A stretch of 64,000 bases of DNA, from positions 5,146,001 through 5,210,000 of the forward strand of contig NZ_CP109496.1 of the NCBI RefSeq assembly GCF_036231355.1, in the 5' to 3' direction. Source of the stretch: Streptomyces sp. NBC_01431. GTDB lineage: Bacteria > Actinomycetota > Actinomycetes > Streptomycetales > Streptomycetaceae. The notes beneath the pieces are model-generated. The model was not told the origin of the DNA, ran no database searches, and was given only the letters and a program-made list of their open reading frames with translations. Below, piece by piece: positions 1 to 8,003 of this stretch. The translations under genes were made by a program, and so were the position numbers. How positions within the stretch are numbered: the stretch's first letter is position 1; every line of letters begins with the position of its first letter.

Positions 1-1
1 G

Positions 2-448
2 GTCATCGGCACCATGTGGGGGCGCAGCGTGCTCTCGCTCGTGCCCCGGCTGCGGGAGCGGCAGAAGGCGGCGTCGCAGGTCGTCGTGGTCGTCGCGGGG
101 GCGCTCGCCCTGCTCATGACGTACACCGTGCCCAACACGCTCGTACGCCTCTCCCTCATCTCGTACGAAGGGATGGCGCAGCTCCTGCCGATGCTGCTGC
201 TCGGCCTGGTGTGGCGGAGGGTGACCTTGACGGGCGGGCTCGCCGGGCTGGCCGTGGGGGTCGCGATGGTGTGCTGGTTCGTGTTCAGCGACCGTGACCC
301 CGTGTGGGGGGTCAACGCCGGGGTCATCGCCCTCGGCGTCAACCTCCTTGTGGCGGTGGCGGTTTCATACGTAGGGCCCAAGGGGGTAGTGGTGGCCGAC
401 GACATGCTGGCCCGCGATCCCATTCACGAGGAGCGCGTGCGGGGGTGA
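2..448 (+). CDS. Sodium:solute symporter, C-terminal part (runs off the left edge)
   Basis: The open frame is already running at the first bases and ends at a TGA, so only about the last 148 residues are present. They contain three or four hydrophobic helices (for example around the segments reading VVVVVAGALALLMTYTV and GMAQLLPMLLLGLVW) and a short polar tail. The motif WRRVTLTGG between helices and the GVNAGVIALGVNLLVA final helix resemble the C-terminal end of the SSS family, which couples Na+ entry to uptake of a small solute across the plasma membrane. The substrate cannot be told from this part. The ATG at 14 is internal, not the true start. Confidence 0.7.
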   Translation, partial: VIGTMWGRSVLSLVPRLRERQKAASQVVVVVAGALALLMTYTVPNTLVRLSLISYEGMAQLLPMLLLGLVWRRVTLTGGLAGLAVGVAMVCWFVFSDRDPVWGVNAGVIALGVNLLVAVAVSYVGPKGVVVADDMLARDPIHEERVRG

Positions 449-550
449 GTGCGGGTGGTCCGTGAGGAGTGCGCGCATGGCGCCGCCGGGGAAGAGTGCG
501 TACGGGTGTGAGTCCGGCGGCGGCCGAGCCGCTGCCTCAGTCGCGTGGCG

Positions 551-1933
551 CTATACCTCGCGGCGTGAGCGCAGGGTCAGCGTCAGGGCCCCGGCCACCA
601 CCGCGAGGGCCGCCGACACCACGATCACCGTGTCCGGTCCTGCCGGAGCCAGGGCGATCGTCAGGGCGACGCCCGCCGACGAACCGATGTAGCGGGCCGT
701 GTTGTTGGCGCCCGAGCCCATCGCCGCCCGCTCCGGCGGGACCGATTCGACGGCGAGGCGGGGGAGCGCGGCGTTGAGCAGGCCGCTGCCTGTGCCCGCG
801 ACCAGCAGGCCGGGTACCAGGCGCGGCAGCGGGCCGGAGGCGAGGGCGCCCAGCATCGCCAGGACCCCGGCCGCGTGCAGGGCGAAGCCGATGGCGAGTT
901 GGTGGCGGGCGGCGATTCGGCCGCCGAGGCGCCTGGCCTGGAGCGCCACCACGAACGCGGTGCCCGACCACAGGACGAACAGCCAGGCCGCGTTCATCGG
1001 TGAGGTGCCGAGCAACTGGGCCAGCAGGGCGGGCAGATAGCTGAAGAAGCCGATGACGGCGAGGCCGGTGAACAGGGCGCCCGCCGAGGAGGCCAGGAAC
1101 TCCGCGCGGCGGAAGAGCGCCAGATCGATCATGGGGGTGGCCGCGCGGCGCTCCACGACGACGAAGGCGGTCGTGAGAGCGGCCGCGGCCAGCAGCAGGG
1201 CGAGCACCGGCGGGCGCAGCCAGCCGTCGCGGCCCAGGGTCAGCGCGCCGATCAGGGCGGTGAACGCGAGGCCCAGGGTGACCGCCGCCGGTACGTCGGG
1301 GCGGCCGCCGCGAGGCGAGCGGGACTCCGACAGGGCGCGCAGCGCGAATCCCCCGGTGATCAGCGCGGGTACGGCCAGAACGGCGTACACCAGGCGCCAG
1401 TTGAAGGTGGCCAGGCCGCCGGCGAGGAGGGGGCCGACGGCGATGCCCGCGCTGACGAAGGCGCCCCACACTCCGGTGGCCCGGATGCGTGCGGCGCCCA
1501 CAGGGAAGGCGGCGACCAGCAGGCCGAGACTGCTCGCGAGGATGGCGGCCGAGGCCATGCCTTGCGCGATCCGGGCGAGGGTGAAGGCCAGTGTGGTGGG
1601 AGCCAGCGCGCCCAGCGCCATGGTGATGCCGAGGGCGAGGGTGCCAATCAGGAAGACCCGGCGGCGGCCGTGGTCGTCGGCGAGGCTGCCCGCGATGAGG
1701 AGCAGTGCGGCGAGACCGAGCGGGGCGCCGTTGAGCAGCCAGGCCTGGGCGGAGAGCGCGGTGTGGAACGACGCGGTCATGCCGGGCAGCGTCAGCATCG
1801 GGGCCGTGTAGTTCATCAGCGCCACGGCGGTGGCGGCGCTGGTGACGGCAAGGGTGGCGCCGGGCCGGGCGCCGCCCGACGCGGTCGCCTGCGGGGGCTG
1901 GGTCGTGCCGGTGGTGCGTGCTGCCTGCGTCAT
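551..1933 (-). CDS. MFS transporter, DHA2-like drug exporter
   Basis: A 460-residue integral membrane protein with about 12-14 hydrophobic helices. It carries the MFS loop 2-3 motif as GSLADDHGRRRVFLIG (about residues 82-97) and a motif C-like run GVWGAFVSAGIAVGPLLAGG typical of proton-driven antiporters. Length fits the family. A probable role is export of a toxic compound. It is divergent from the HxlR regulator at 2096, with two matching palindromes in the 162-bp space, so it is probably the regulator's target. The start ATG at 1933 is the only good one before the hydrophobic region. The substrate is not predictable. Confidence 0.85.
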   Translation of the reverse strand: MTQAARTTGTTQPPQATASGGARPGATLAVTSAATAVALMNYTAPMLTLPGMTASFHTALSAQAWLLNGAPLGLAALLLIAGSLADDHGRRRVFLIGTLALGITMALGALAPTTLAFTLARIAQGMASAAILASSLGLLVAAFPVGAARIRATGVWGAFVSAGIAVGPLLAGGLATFNWRLVYAVLAVPALITGGFALRALSESRSPRGGRPDVPAAVTLGLAFTALIGALTLGRDGWLRPPVLALLLAAAALTTAFVVVERRAATPMIDLALFRRAEFLASSAGALFTGLAVIGFFSYLPALLAQLLGTSPMNAAWLFVLWSGTAFVVALQARRLGGRIAARHQLAIGFALHAAGVLAMLGALASGPLPRLVPGLLVAGTGSGLLNAALPRLAVESVPPERAAMGSGANNTARYIGSSAGVALTIALAPAGPDTVIVVSAALAVVAGALTLTLRSRREV

Positions 1934-2016
1934 GGCGTCCCTCGGGGGAATCGGCGGGAGGTCAGGGGCGGGGGTGGGCGAGGAAGGTCGCGGTGGGCGC
2001 GACGTGTGGCTTGTTG

Positions 2017-2074
2017 GTTCAGTGAATGAACTCGCTATACGGCGACCCTAGCACTCAAGGTTCGGTCAGTGAAC
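2017..2074. promoter_or_regulatory. Paired operator-like palindromes between MFS gene and hxlR-type gene
   Basis: Two inverted repeats of the form GTTCR-N5-TGAAC are present: GTTCA-GTGAA-TGAAC at 2017-2031 (perfect arms) and GTTCG-GTCAG-TGAAC at 2060-2074 (one mismatch). Their centres are 43 bp apart, about four helical turns. They sit between the divergent starts, the place expected for an HxlR dimer that controls both itself and the exporter. That HxlR binds here is inference. Confidence 0.6.
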
Positions 2075-2095
2075 CTGTGTCCGTAGACTGGAGGC

Positions 2096-2638
2096 ATGGC
2101 TCTCGGCAAGGACTACGACTACGCGGCACAGGAGTGCTCCATCGCCCGCGCGCTGGAGATCGTCGGGGAACGCTGGACGCTGCTCGTGGTGCGCGACGCG
2201 CTCTATGGGGTGCGGCGCTACAACGACTTCCTGGTGCACCTCAAGATCCCGCGGGCCGTGCTCGCCGCGCGCCTCCAGTCCCTCACCGAGGCCGGAGTCC
2301 TGGAGAAGCGGCGCTATCAGGAATCGCCGCCGCGCGACGAGTACGTACCGACCGCGCTCGGTCTCGCGCTCTGGCCGGCGCTGCGTGCGCTCGGGCTGTG
2401 GGGGCGGGCCTTCAATCCGGACGCGCGGCCGAAGCGGACCTTCCACCACGTGGAGTGCGGGACCGAGCTCGGGGCGTACGGGGAGTGCGGTAGCTGCGGG
2501 CGGATGATCGCGCCGGGGGACGTCGAGATGCGGCCGGGACCCGGGCTCGGGCCCGCCGAGGATCCGGTCAGCCGGGCCCTGCGGGCGCCGAGGCGACTGC
2601 TGGAGCCCCTGGAGCTCCAGCCCCGCGATTCCGCCTAA
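2096..2638 (+). CDS. HxlR-family winged-helix transcriptional regulator
   Basis: A 180-residue protein. The N-terminal half has the HxlR pattern: C12-SIARALEIVGERWTLLVVRDAL, then YNDFLVHLKIPRAVLAARL and LTEAGVLEKRRY, i.e. the winged helix with a conserved Cys near the N-terminus. Many HxlR proteins sense electrophiles or redox change through such Cys residues. The C-terminal part has a CGTELGAYGECGSCGRMI segment with three more Cys that resembles a small zinc-ribbon-like knuckle seen in longer actinobacterial HxlR proteins. It is transcribed away from the MFS exporter and most likely represses it. The ATG start is preceded by GGAGGC at 2090-2095, close but usable. Confidence 0.85.
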   Translation: MALGKDYDYAAQECSIARALEIVGERWTLLVVRDALYGVRRYNDFLVHLKIPRAVLAARLQSLTEAGVLEKRRYQESPPRDEYVPTALGLALWPALRALGLWGRAFNPDARPKRTFHHVECGTELGAYGECGSCGRMIAPGDVEMRPGPGLGPAEDPVSRALRAPRRLLEPLELQPRDSA

Positions 2639-2680
2639 GGCGCGTTGAGGCTTCAGGCTTTCCGGCCCTGAGCTCTTGAG

Positions 2681-2730
2681 GCTGCGGGGCTGCGGGGCTG
2701 TGGGGCCGTGGGGCCGTGGGGCTGCGGGGT
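2681..2730. repeat. Short GC-rich tandem repeat (about 9-bp unit)
   Basis: The gap after the HxlR gene holds an imperfect tandem array of units like GCTGCGGGG / CCGTGGGG. It is low-complexity and probably a slippage product. The rest of the 245-bp gap shows no convincing gene. Confidence 0.6.
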
Positions 2731-2883
2731 TCTGAGGTTCGGCTCTGCGATTCCTCTTGCGCTTCGGCCCCGCGAGGGAGGTCGGCCCGGGGGCTGGACG
2801 GTCTTCGGGTCTGCTGGGCCGTCGTGTATAACGGCTGGAGGGAAATCCGTCGGCCGGCAAGGAACGAGCAAGGGGAGGGAAGC

Positions 2884-3207
2884 ATGAGCGGTGCACTCGC
2901 GCGTGGCGCTCGGCTGACCCGGCCGCTGCTCGGTCTCTTCCTGTTCCTGCTCGCCCAGGGTGTCCTCATCGAGGGCGGCTCGCTGTCCGCCGCCGTCGCG
3001 CTCGCCGCGACCGCCGCCGCCGGCTCCGCGCTCGCCGTGTGCGCGACCCTCGCGTCCCGGGCGGTGCCCCAGGTGCCGCGCACCCGGGTGCGTACTGCGA
3101 TCCGCGACCGGGAACGGCGTACCGCCTTCCTGCCGCAGCGCGATCCCGACGCCTCCGGGCGGCCACGGCCCCGAGCACCCGGTCGTCTCGTCCCGACGGC
3201 CGCGTAG
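2884..3207 (+). CDS. DUF6412-family small membrane protein
   Basis: A 107-residue protein. The start at 2884 follows AGGGGAGGGAAGC, a strong ribosome site, so the longer upstream reading is not used. Two hydrophobic segments (about residues 14-28, LLGLFLFLLAQGVLI, and 34-56, AAVALAATAAAGSALAV) suggest a two-helix membrane protein, followed by a basic tail. The family is, as I recall it, found next to the second yidC gene in Streptomyces, and here yidC starts 84 bp downstream. Function is unknown; a part in membrane insertion is only suggested by position. Confidence 0.65.
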   Translation: MSGALARGARLTRPLLGLFLFLLAQGVLIEGGSLSAAVALAATAAAGSALAVCATLASRAVPQVPRTRVRTAIRDRERRTAFLPQRDPDASGRPRPRAPGRLVPTAA

Positions 3208-3290
3208 GGGCACCTCCCACTTCTGCTCCTCCCGGCTCGTCACGCCGACATTCCTGTCATTCCTGACGAGACGCCCCGGAGGGCTTCCGC

Positions 3291-4058
3291 ATGTTCACGT
3301 CCCTTTTCAGCGCTGTCGCGAGCCTCGCCGAGCACCTCGCCGCCCTGCTCGAACCGGTCTTCCACGGTGCTTCGACGGCTGCCGCGATCGTGCTTTTCAC
3401 TGCTCTTGTACGTCTCGCTGTGCACCCACTGTCGCGCCAGGCAGCACGGGGTCAGAAGGCGCAGGCCAAATTGCGGCCGCAGATGGCCGCGCTGCGCGAG
3501 AAGCACGGCAAGGACAGCAAGGCGCTCCAGAAGGCGGTCATGGAGCTGCACGCCGCGGAGAAGGTGTCGCCGCTGTCGGGCTGCCTGCCCAGCCTGCTCC
3601 AGATGCCCGCGTTCTTCCTGCTCTACCACCTGTTCTCCAGCAAGCAGATCGGCGGGAAGGCGAACGGGCTGCTCGACCACACCCTCTTCGCCGCGCCGCT
3701 CGGCGGGAACTGGACCCAGGCGCTCGCGGACGGTGGGGCCTTCGGGGCGCGTGGGCTCGTGTACCTGGTGCTGTTCGCGATCGTCGCGGCCGTGGCCACC
3801 TTCAACTACCGGCGGATGAAGCGTCAGATGGCGGCCACGCCGGTCGTGGCGCCCGCGGGGCAGGATGCGATGCCCGGCATGGCGGCGATGAGCAAGTTCA
3901 TGCCGCTGCTGTCCTTCGCGACGCTGTTCACCGTCGCGGTGGTGCCGCTCGCGGCCGCGCTGTACGTCGTGACCAGCACCACCTGGACCGCCGTCGAGCG
4001 GGCCTTCCTCTACAAGGACATGCTGCCCGCGCCCGCCGCGCTGGCGACCGCGGCCTGA
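3291..4058 (+). CDS. YidC/Oxa1-family membrane protein insertase (second copy)
   Basis: A 255-residue YidC/Oxa1 core protein. Visible features are the VRLAVHPLSRQAARGQ segment with the conserved hydrophilic-groove basic residue, the KVSPLSGCLPSLLQMPAFFLLYHL helix pair typical of YidC (P-x-x-G-x-x-P-x-x-x-Q-x-P), and two further C-terminal helices. It inserts or helps fold proteins in the plasma membrane, with or without Sec. It is shorter than the main YidC and lies away from the rpmH-rnpA-yidC-jag locus genes, so it is probably a paralogue. The predicted lipidation-like N-terminus is missing. RBS GGAGGG sits about 6 bp before the ATG. Confidence 0.85.
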   Translation: MFTSLFSAVASLAEHLAALLEPVFHGASTAAAIVLFTALVRLAVHPLSRQAARGQKAQAKLRPQMAALREKHGKDSKALQKAVMELHAAEKVSPLSGCLPSLLQMPAFFLLYHLFSSKQIGGKANGLLDHTLFAAPLGGNWTQALADGGAFGARGLVYLVLFAIVAAVATFNYRRMKRQMAATPVVAPAGQDAMPGMAAMSKFMPLLSFATLFTVAVVPLAAALYVVTSTTWTAVERAFLYKDMLPAPAALATAA

Positions 4059-4138
4059 GCGCTTCTCGGGGCATAGCAGCTCGGCTCTGGTTACGGTCCA
4101 GTTTGTGAACGGGGTCTTGCGGAGTGGACGTACACCTT

Positions 4139-4158
4139 GGAGGATCGAATGATCCTCC
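4139..4158. promoter_or_regulatory. 20-bp operator-like palindrome upstream of the FAH-family gene
   Basis: GGAGGATC-GAAT-GATCCTCC is a perfect inverted repeat with 8-bp arms, ending 51 bp before the ATG of the hydrolase gene. This is a typical operator size and place for a dimeric regulator (GntR/IclR/TetR type). No regulator gene is adjacent, so the binding protein is unknown. Confidence 0.55.
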
Positions 4159-4209
4159 GATGGCCGCTACCCATCGGCCGGGCCCCGCTCGACCAAAGGG
4201 AGACTGACC

Positions 4210-5067
4210 ATGAAGCTGCTGCGCGTAGGCAACGCCGGTGAAGAGCGCCCCGCGCTGCTGGATGCCGACGGAACCCTGCGGGACCTGTCCGGCCTCGTGA
4301 CGGACATCGACGGCGAGCTGCTCGCCGACGAGTTCGCACTGGACCGGATACGGGCCGCGGCGGACACCGGCGTGCTGCCCGCGCTCGACGACGCCGGAGC
4401 ACGCGTCGGGCCGCCGGTGGCGCGGATCGGCAAGGTCGTGTGCATCGGGCTGAACTACCACGACCACGCCGAGGAGACGGGCGCGGCGATCCCCGCCGAG
4501 CCGGTCGTCTTCTTCAAGGCGGCGGACACGGTGGTCGGGCCGCACGACACGGTGCTCATTCCGCGCAAGTCCGTGAAGACGGACTGGGAGGTCGAGCTCG
4601 CCATCGTCATCGGGCGCACCGCGCGGTACGTGGCGGACGACGAGGACCCGCTGGCGTACGTCGCCGGGTACGCGGTGTCGCACGACGTCTCCGAGCGGGA
4701 GTTCCAGATCGAGCGCGGCGGCACGTGGGACAAGGGAAAGAACTGCGAGACGTTCAACCCGTTCGGGCCGTGGCTGGTCACCCGGGACGAGGTGCCCGAC
4801 CCGCAGGCGCTGTCGCTCAGGCTCTGGGTCAACGGGGAGCTGAAGCAGGACGGGTCGACGTCGCGGCAGATCTTCCCCGTCGCGGAGGTCGTGCGGTACG
4901 TCAGCCAGTTCATGACGCTGTACCCGGGGGACGTCATCAACACGGGTACGCCTGCCGGGGTGGCCATGGGGCAGGCGGAGCCGAAGCCGTATCTGCGGGC
5001 GGGGGATGTCGTGGAGCTGGAGATTTCCGGACTGGGACGGCAGCGGCAGGCGCTCAAGTCCGCTTAG
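4210..5067 (+). CDS. Fumarylacetoacetate hydrolase (FAH) family protein
   Basis: A 285-residue protein with an N-terminal small domain (about 1-70) and the FAH fold after it. Family signatures are KVVCIGLNYHDHAEE, PVVFFKAADTVVGPHDTV, the metal-binding DWEVELAIVIG acidic pair, HDVSEREFQ, and the C-terminal YPGDVINTGTPAGVAMG. These enzymes cut C-C bonds of beta-diketo acids using Mg2+ or Mn2+. The closest type by layout is 2,4-diketo-3-deoxy-sugar-acid hydrolase or ureidoglycolate-lyase-like proteins; the substrate is not fixed by sequence. RBS AGGGAG is about 8 bp before the ATG. It stands alone, with an operator-like palindrome upstream. Confidence 0.85.
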   Translation: MKLLRVGNAGEERPALLDADGTLRDLSGLVTDIDGELLADEFALDRIRAAADTGVLPALDDAGARVGPPVARIGKVVCIGLNYHDHAEETGAAIPAEPVVFFKAADTVVGPHDTVLIPRKSVKTDWEVELAIVIGRTARYVADDEDPLAYVAGYAVSHDVSEREFQIERGGTWDKGKNCETFNPFGPWLVTRDEVPDPQALSLRLWVNGELKQDGSTSRQIFPVAEVVRYVSQFMTLYPGDVINTGTPAGVAMGQAEPKPYLRAGDVVELEISGLGRQRQALKSA

Positions 5068-5082
5068 CGGGGCGGGGTGGGG

Positions 5083-5173
5083 GGGCCTGGGTCTGCGGTC
5101 CGTTGCCTTTCCCACCCGCCCCGGGCGGGGTTGGTGGGCTTGGGCCTGCGCCCCTTGTCCTTCCCGCCCGCCC
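5083..5173. repeat. Imperfect 53-bp direct repeat after the FAH-family gene
   Basis: Two copies of a sequence starting GGGCCTGGGTCTGCG / GGGCTTGGGCCTGCG and ending in TTCCCACCCGCCC / TTCCCGCCCGCCC are 53 bp apart. The repeat fills the gap between two convergent genes. No function is apparent. Confidence 0.5.
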
Positions 5174-5185
5174 TGGATCGCGGGC

Positions 5186-5752
5186 TCAGCCTTCGCCGCG
5201 GTTCATCAGCTGCTCCAGCGCCCGCGTGACCAGGGCGTGGTCCTCGGCCTGAGGCAGGCCGGAGACCGTGGCCGTTCCCACGACCCCGACACCCTTCACC
5301 GTCACCGGGTACGAACCCCCGTGCGCGGCGAAGGCGTCCGGGTCCAGGCGGGACGACTCCTCGAACGTCGTGCCCTTGGCCCGGAAGCGGGCGCCGACCA
5401 GGAGCGAGGGCGCCGCGTAGCGTTCGGCGACGCGGCGCTTGCGGTCGATCCAGGCGTCGTTGTCGGCGCTGGAGCCGGGCAGCGCGCAGCGGAACGCCTG
5501 CCGGGTGCCGTGCCGTACGTCGATGGTGACCGGCGCCCCGCGTTCCACGGCGAGCTCGCGCAGCAGCACGCCGAGCGCCCAGGCGTCATCGAGCGTGAAC
5601 TCGCCCAGCACCAGCCGCCGTTGCTCGGCCTCCAGCTCGGCGACGGTGGCTGGGACGACGGGACCGCCCTCCGCTCCGGTGCTGCCGGCCGCACAGGCCG
5701 GGACGCCGGGCCCGCTGCCACCCCCGTGCGCCGCCGTCTCCCGCGCCCTCAC
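5186..5752 (-). CDS. UPF0303 / heme-degrading-domain-like protein
   Basis: A 188-residue protein of the GlcG/HbpS-like fold, UPF0303 branch. Visible blocks are VTIDVRHGTRQAFRCALPGS, the DNDAWIDRKRRVAERY helix and FAAHGGSYPVTVKGVGVVGT near the C-terminus, which matches the conserved HGG-P motif of this family. The GTG start at 5752 overlaps the TGA of the upstream oxidoreductase (GTGA), so the two genes are translationally coupled. Some relatives bind or break down heme; a role in the oxidoreductase pathway is only suggested by coupling. The reading frame continues upstream inside the oxidoreductase gene, but that part is a shadow. Confidence 0.75.
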   Translation of the reverse strand: MRARETAAHGGGSGPGVPACAAGSTGAEGGPVVPATVAELEAEQRRLVLGEFTLDDAWALGVLLRELAVERGAPVTIDVRHGTRQAFRCALPGSSADNDAWIDRKRRVAERYAAPSLLVGARFRAKGTTFEESSRLDPDAFAAHGGSYPVTVKGVGVVGTATVSGLPQAEDHALVTRALEQLMNRGEG

Positions 5753-6855
5753 AGCGAGAGCTCCACCGTCATGCCCTCGCGGGCCGAGCGGCGGGCCGCT
5801 TCCAGGACGTCCAGGGCGGCCGCGGCCTCGTGGGCGGTGACCGGGGGTTCGCCGCCTTCGCGCAGGGCCTTCACGATCGCGGCGTAGTACGCCGGGTAGT
5901 CGCCGGGCAGCGTCTCCAGCGGGCGGCCGCCGCCGGTCAGCGGGGACTCGCCGCAGCCGACCCGGCCCCACACGGATTCGGGCTCCACGCCCCACGGTCC
6001 GCCGCTCGAAGGGCGCCTGCCCTCGCGCAGTGCGGTCTCCTGCGGGTCCAAGCCGTACTTCACATAACCGGCGGCCGAGCCCAACACCCTGAAACGTGGG
6101 CCGAGTTGGGCGGTCGTCGCGCTCACGTACAGGTGTGAGCGGACGCCGCTCGCGTGCGTGATCGCGATGAAGGTGTCGTCGTCGGCCTGGGCGCCGGGGC
6201 GGCGTACATCGGCCTCCGCGTAGACGCGCAGCGCCGGGCCGAACAGTACGAGCGCCTGGTCCACGACGTGGCTGCCCAGGTCGTACAGCAGGCCGCCGAT
6301 CTCCGCGGGGTCGCCGGACTCGCGCCAGCCGCCCTTGGGCTGCGGGCGCCACCGCTCGAAGCGCGACTCGAAACGCTGGACCTCGCCGAGCTCGCCGTCC
6401 GCGAGCAAGCTCCGCAGGGTCAGGAAGTCGTTGTCCCAGCGGCGGTTCTGGAAGACCGAGAGCAGCAGGCCGCGCGCCTCGGCGAGGGCCGCGAGGCCGC
6501 GCGCCTCGGCCGCCGTGCCCGCCAGCGGCTTGTCGACGACGACCGGAAGGCCGGCCTTCAGGGCGTCCGTGGCGATCGGGACGTGGGTCTTGTTCGGCGA
6601 GGCGATCACCACCAGGTCGATACCGGCGTCGTACAACTCCTCGGGCGAGTCCACCACGCGCAGGCCCTCGCCGTACTCGGCGCGCGCCTGCGCCTGGCGC
6701 TCGGGGTTCGAGGTGGCCACGGTGTCCAGGACGAGGCCGTCGGTCGCGGCGATCAGCGGCGCGTGGAAGACGGAGCCCGCCAGGCCGAAGCCCACGAGTC
6801 CCACGCGAAGGTCAGCGGTCTGGTGAGCGTTCCTGGGATCCTTCATGTCACCCAC
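5749..6855 (-). CDS. Gfo/Idh/MocA-family NAD(P)-dependent oxidoreductase
   Basis: A 368-residue protein. An N-terminal Rossmann fold begins LRVGLVGFGLAGSVFHAPLI, followed by VIASPNKTHVPIATDALKAG and the family motif VVVDKPLAGTAAEA (E/D-K-P, catalytic Lys region). A C-terminal alpha/beta domain contains LLYDLGSHVVDQAL (G-x-H-x-x-D). Such enzymes oxidise or reduce sugars, inositols or related polyols. It is divergent from a ROK regulator 48 bp away with a shared palindrome between the starts, which supports a sugar role. The start may be GTG 6855 or ATG 6846. Confidence 0.88.
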   Translation of the reverse strand: MGDMKDPRNAHQTADLRVGLVGFGLAGSVFHAPLIAATDGLVLDTVATSNPERQAQARAEYGEGLRVVDSPEELYDAGIDLVVIASPNKTHVPIATDALKAGLPVVVDKPLAGTAAEARGLAALAEARGLLLSVFQNRRWDNDFLTLRSLLADGELGEVQRFESRFERWRPQPKGGWRESGDPAEIGGLLYDLGSHVVDQALVLFGPALRVYAEADVRRPGAQADDDTFIAITHASGVRSHLYVSATTAQLGPRFRVLGSAAGYVKYGLDPQETALREGRRPSSGGPWGVEPESVWGRVGCGESPLTGGGRPLETLPGDYPAYYAAIVKALREGGEPPVTAHEAAAALDVLEAARRSAREGMTVELSL

Positions 6856-6859
6856 TTAA

Positions 6860-6872
6860 GCAACGCTGTTGC
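6860..6872. promoter_or_regulatory. ROK-type operator palindrome in the shared promoter region
   Basis: GCAAC-GCT-GTTGC is a perfect 13-bp inverted repeat in the 47-bp space between the divergent oxidoreductase and ROK genes. The flanks are A/T-rich for this genome (CTTAA on the left, CAAAG on the right). It is a good candidate for autoregulated control by the ROK protein; binding is inferred. Confidence 0.55.
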
Positions 6873-6902
6873 CAAAGTGCAAGCAAGAGGGACAATGGGT
6901 CG

Positions 6903-8003
6903 GTGAACAGGAGCAATACGGGTGCGAACCTGCCGGCACTGCGCAGCCACAACGCCGCGCTCGTCCTCGGCCTGCTGCGGGCCGCGGGCGAGGACGGCAT
7001 CAGCCGGCTGGAGCTCGCCGAGCGCACCGGGCTCACCCCGCAGGCGGTCAGCAAGATCACCGGGCGGCTCCGGGACGAGGGCACCGCCACCGAGGCGGGC
7101 CGCCGCGCCTCCACCGGCGGCAAACCGCGCACCGTGCTCAAGCTGGTGCCGTCCGCCGCGCACGCCATCGGCCTCCATCTGGACCGCGACGAGCTGACCG
7201 CGGTCCTCGTCGACCTCGCGGGCACCCTGGTCGGCGCCAGGACCGTGCCGCTCGACCTCGGCGCGGAGCCGTCGTCGGTGGTCGAGGCGGCGGCCGCCGA
7301 GGCACAGGCGCTGGTCGGCGGGCGCCGCGTGCTCGGGGTCGGCGTCGCCATGCCGGGTCCGCTCGACCACGACAGCGGGGTGCTGCACCGCGTCACCGGC
7401 TTCCCGCACTGGAACGGCTTCCCGCTGCGCGACGCGCTCGCCGAGCGGCTCGGCCGCAAGGTGGTCCTGGACAAGGACACCAACGCCGCCGCTCTCGGTC
7501 TCGCCCTGCGCGACTCGGCCCCGGCGGGCTCGTTCGCGTACCTCCACCTCGGTACGGGGCTCGGCGCGGGCCTCGTGCTCGGCGGCGCCGTCCACCGCGG
7601 CGCCCGGACCGGCGCGGGCGAGTTCGGCCACCAGACGATCCTGCTCGGCGGGCCCGCGTGCGGCTGCGGCGGGCGCGGCTGCATCGAGGCGCTGTGCCTG
7701 GCCGCGGTCGCCCGCGGGGACATCGCGGCGGCGGCCCGCTTCCTCGGCGTGGGCGCCGCCAACCTCGTCGGGCTGCTCGACATCGATCGGGTCATGCTCG
7801 GCGGCCGCACGGTCGCCGCCGACCAGGAGACGTTCGTACGCGGAGTGTCCGCCGTGATCGAGGAGCGCGCCCGGCGCGGCGGCGCCCCCGAGATCCCGGT
7901 CCACGCTGCCGGGGGCGGCCCGCACGCCGTCGCGGAAGGCGCGGCCCAACTCGTCCTGCTCCCGGTGTTCGGCCGCGCGCATGAGGCGGCGCCCCACGGT
8001 TAG
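6903..8003 (+). CDS. ROK-family transcriptional repressor
   Basis: A 366-residue protein with an N-terminal winged helix (about residues 10-70; SRLELAERTGLTPQAVSKIT is the recognition region) and a C-terminal ROK sugar-kinase-like domain. The latter shows VGVAMPGPLDHDSGVL, a DKDTNAAALG motif and the zinc-binding CGCGGRGCIEALC cluster. The usual ROK pattern GHQTI at about 240 replaces the GH-I/V motif before the Cys cluster. ROK repressors release DNA on binding a sugar or sugar phosphate. The likely target is the divergent oxidoreductase operon. The GTG start at 6903 has no clear ribosome site and may be leaderless. Confidence 0.85.
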   Translation: MNRSNTGANLPALRSHNAALVLGLLRAAGEDGISRLELAERTGLTPQAVSKITGRLRDEGTATEAGRRASTGGKPRTVLKLVPSAAHAIGLHLDRDELTAVLVDLAGTLVGARTVPLDLGAEPSSVVEAAAAEAQALVGGRRVLGVGVAMPGPLDHDSGVLHRVTGFPHWNGFPLRDALAERLGRKVVLDKDTNAAALGLALRDSAPAGSFAYLHLGTGLGAGLVLGGAVHRGARTGAGEFGHQTILLGGPACGCGGRGCIEALCLAAVARGDIAAAARFLGVGAANLVGLLDIDRVMLGGRTVAADQETFVRGVSAVIEERARRGGAPEIPVHAAGGGPHAVAEGAAQLVLLPVFGRAHEAAPHG

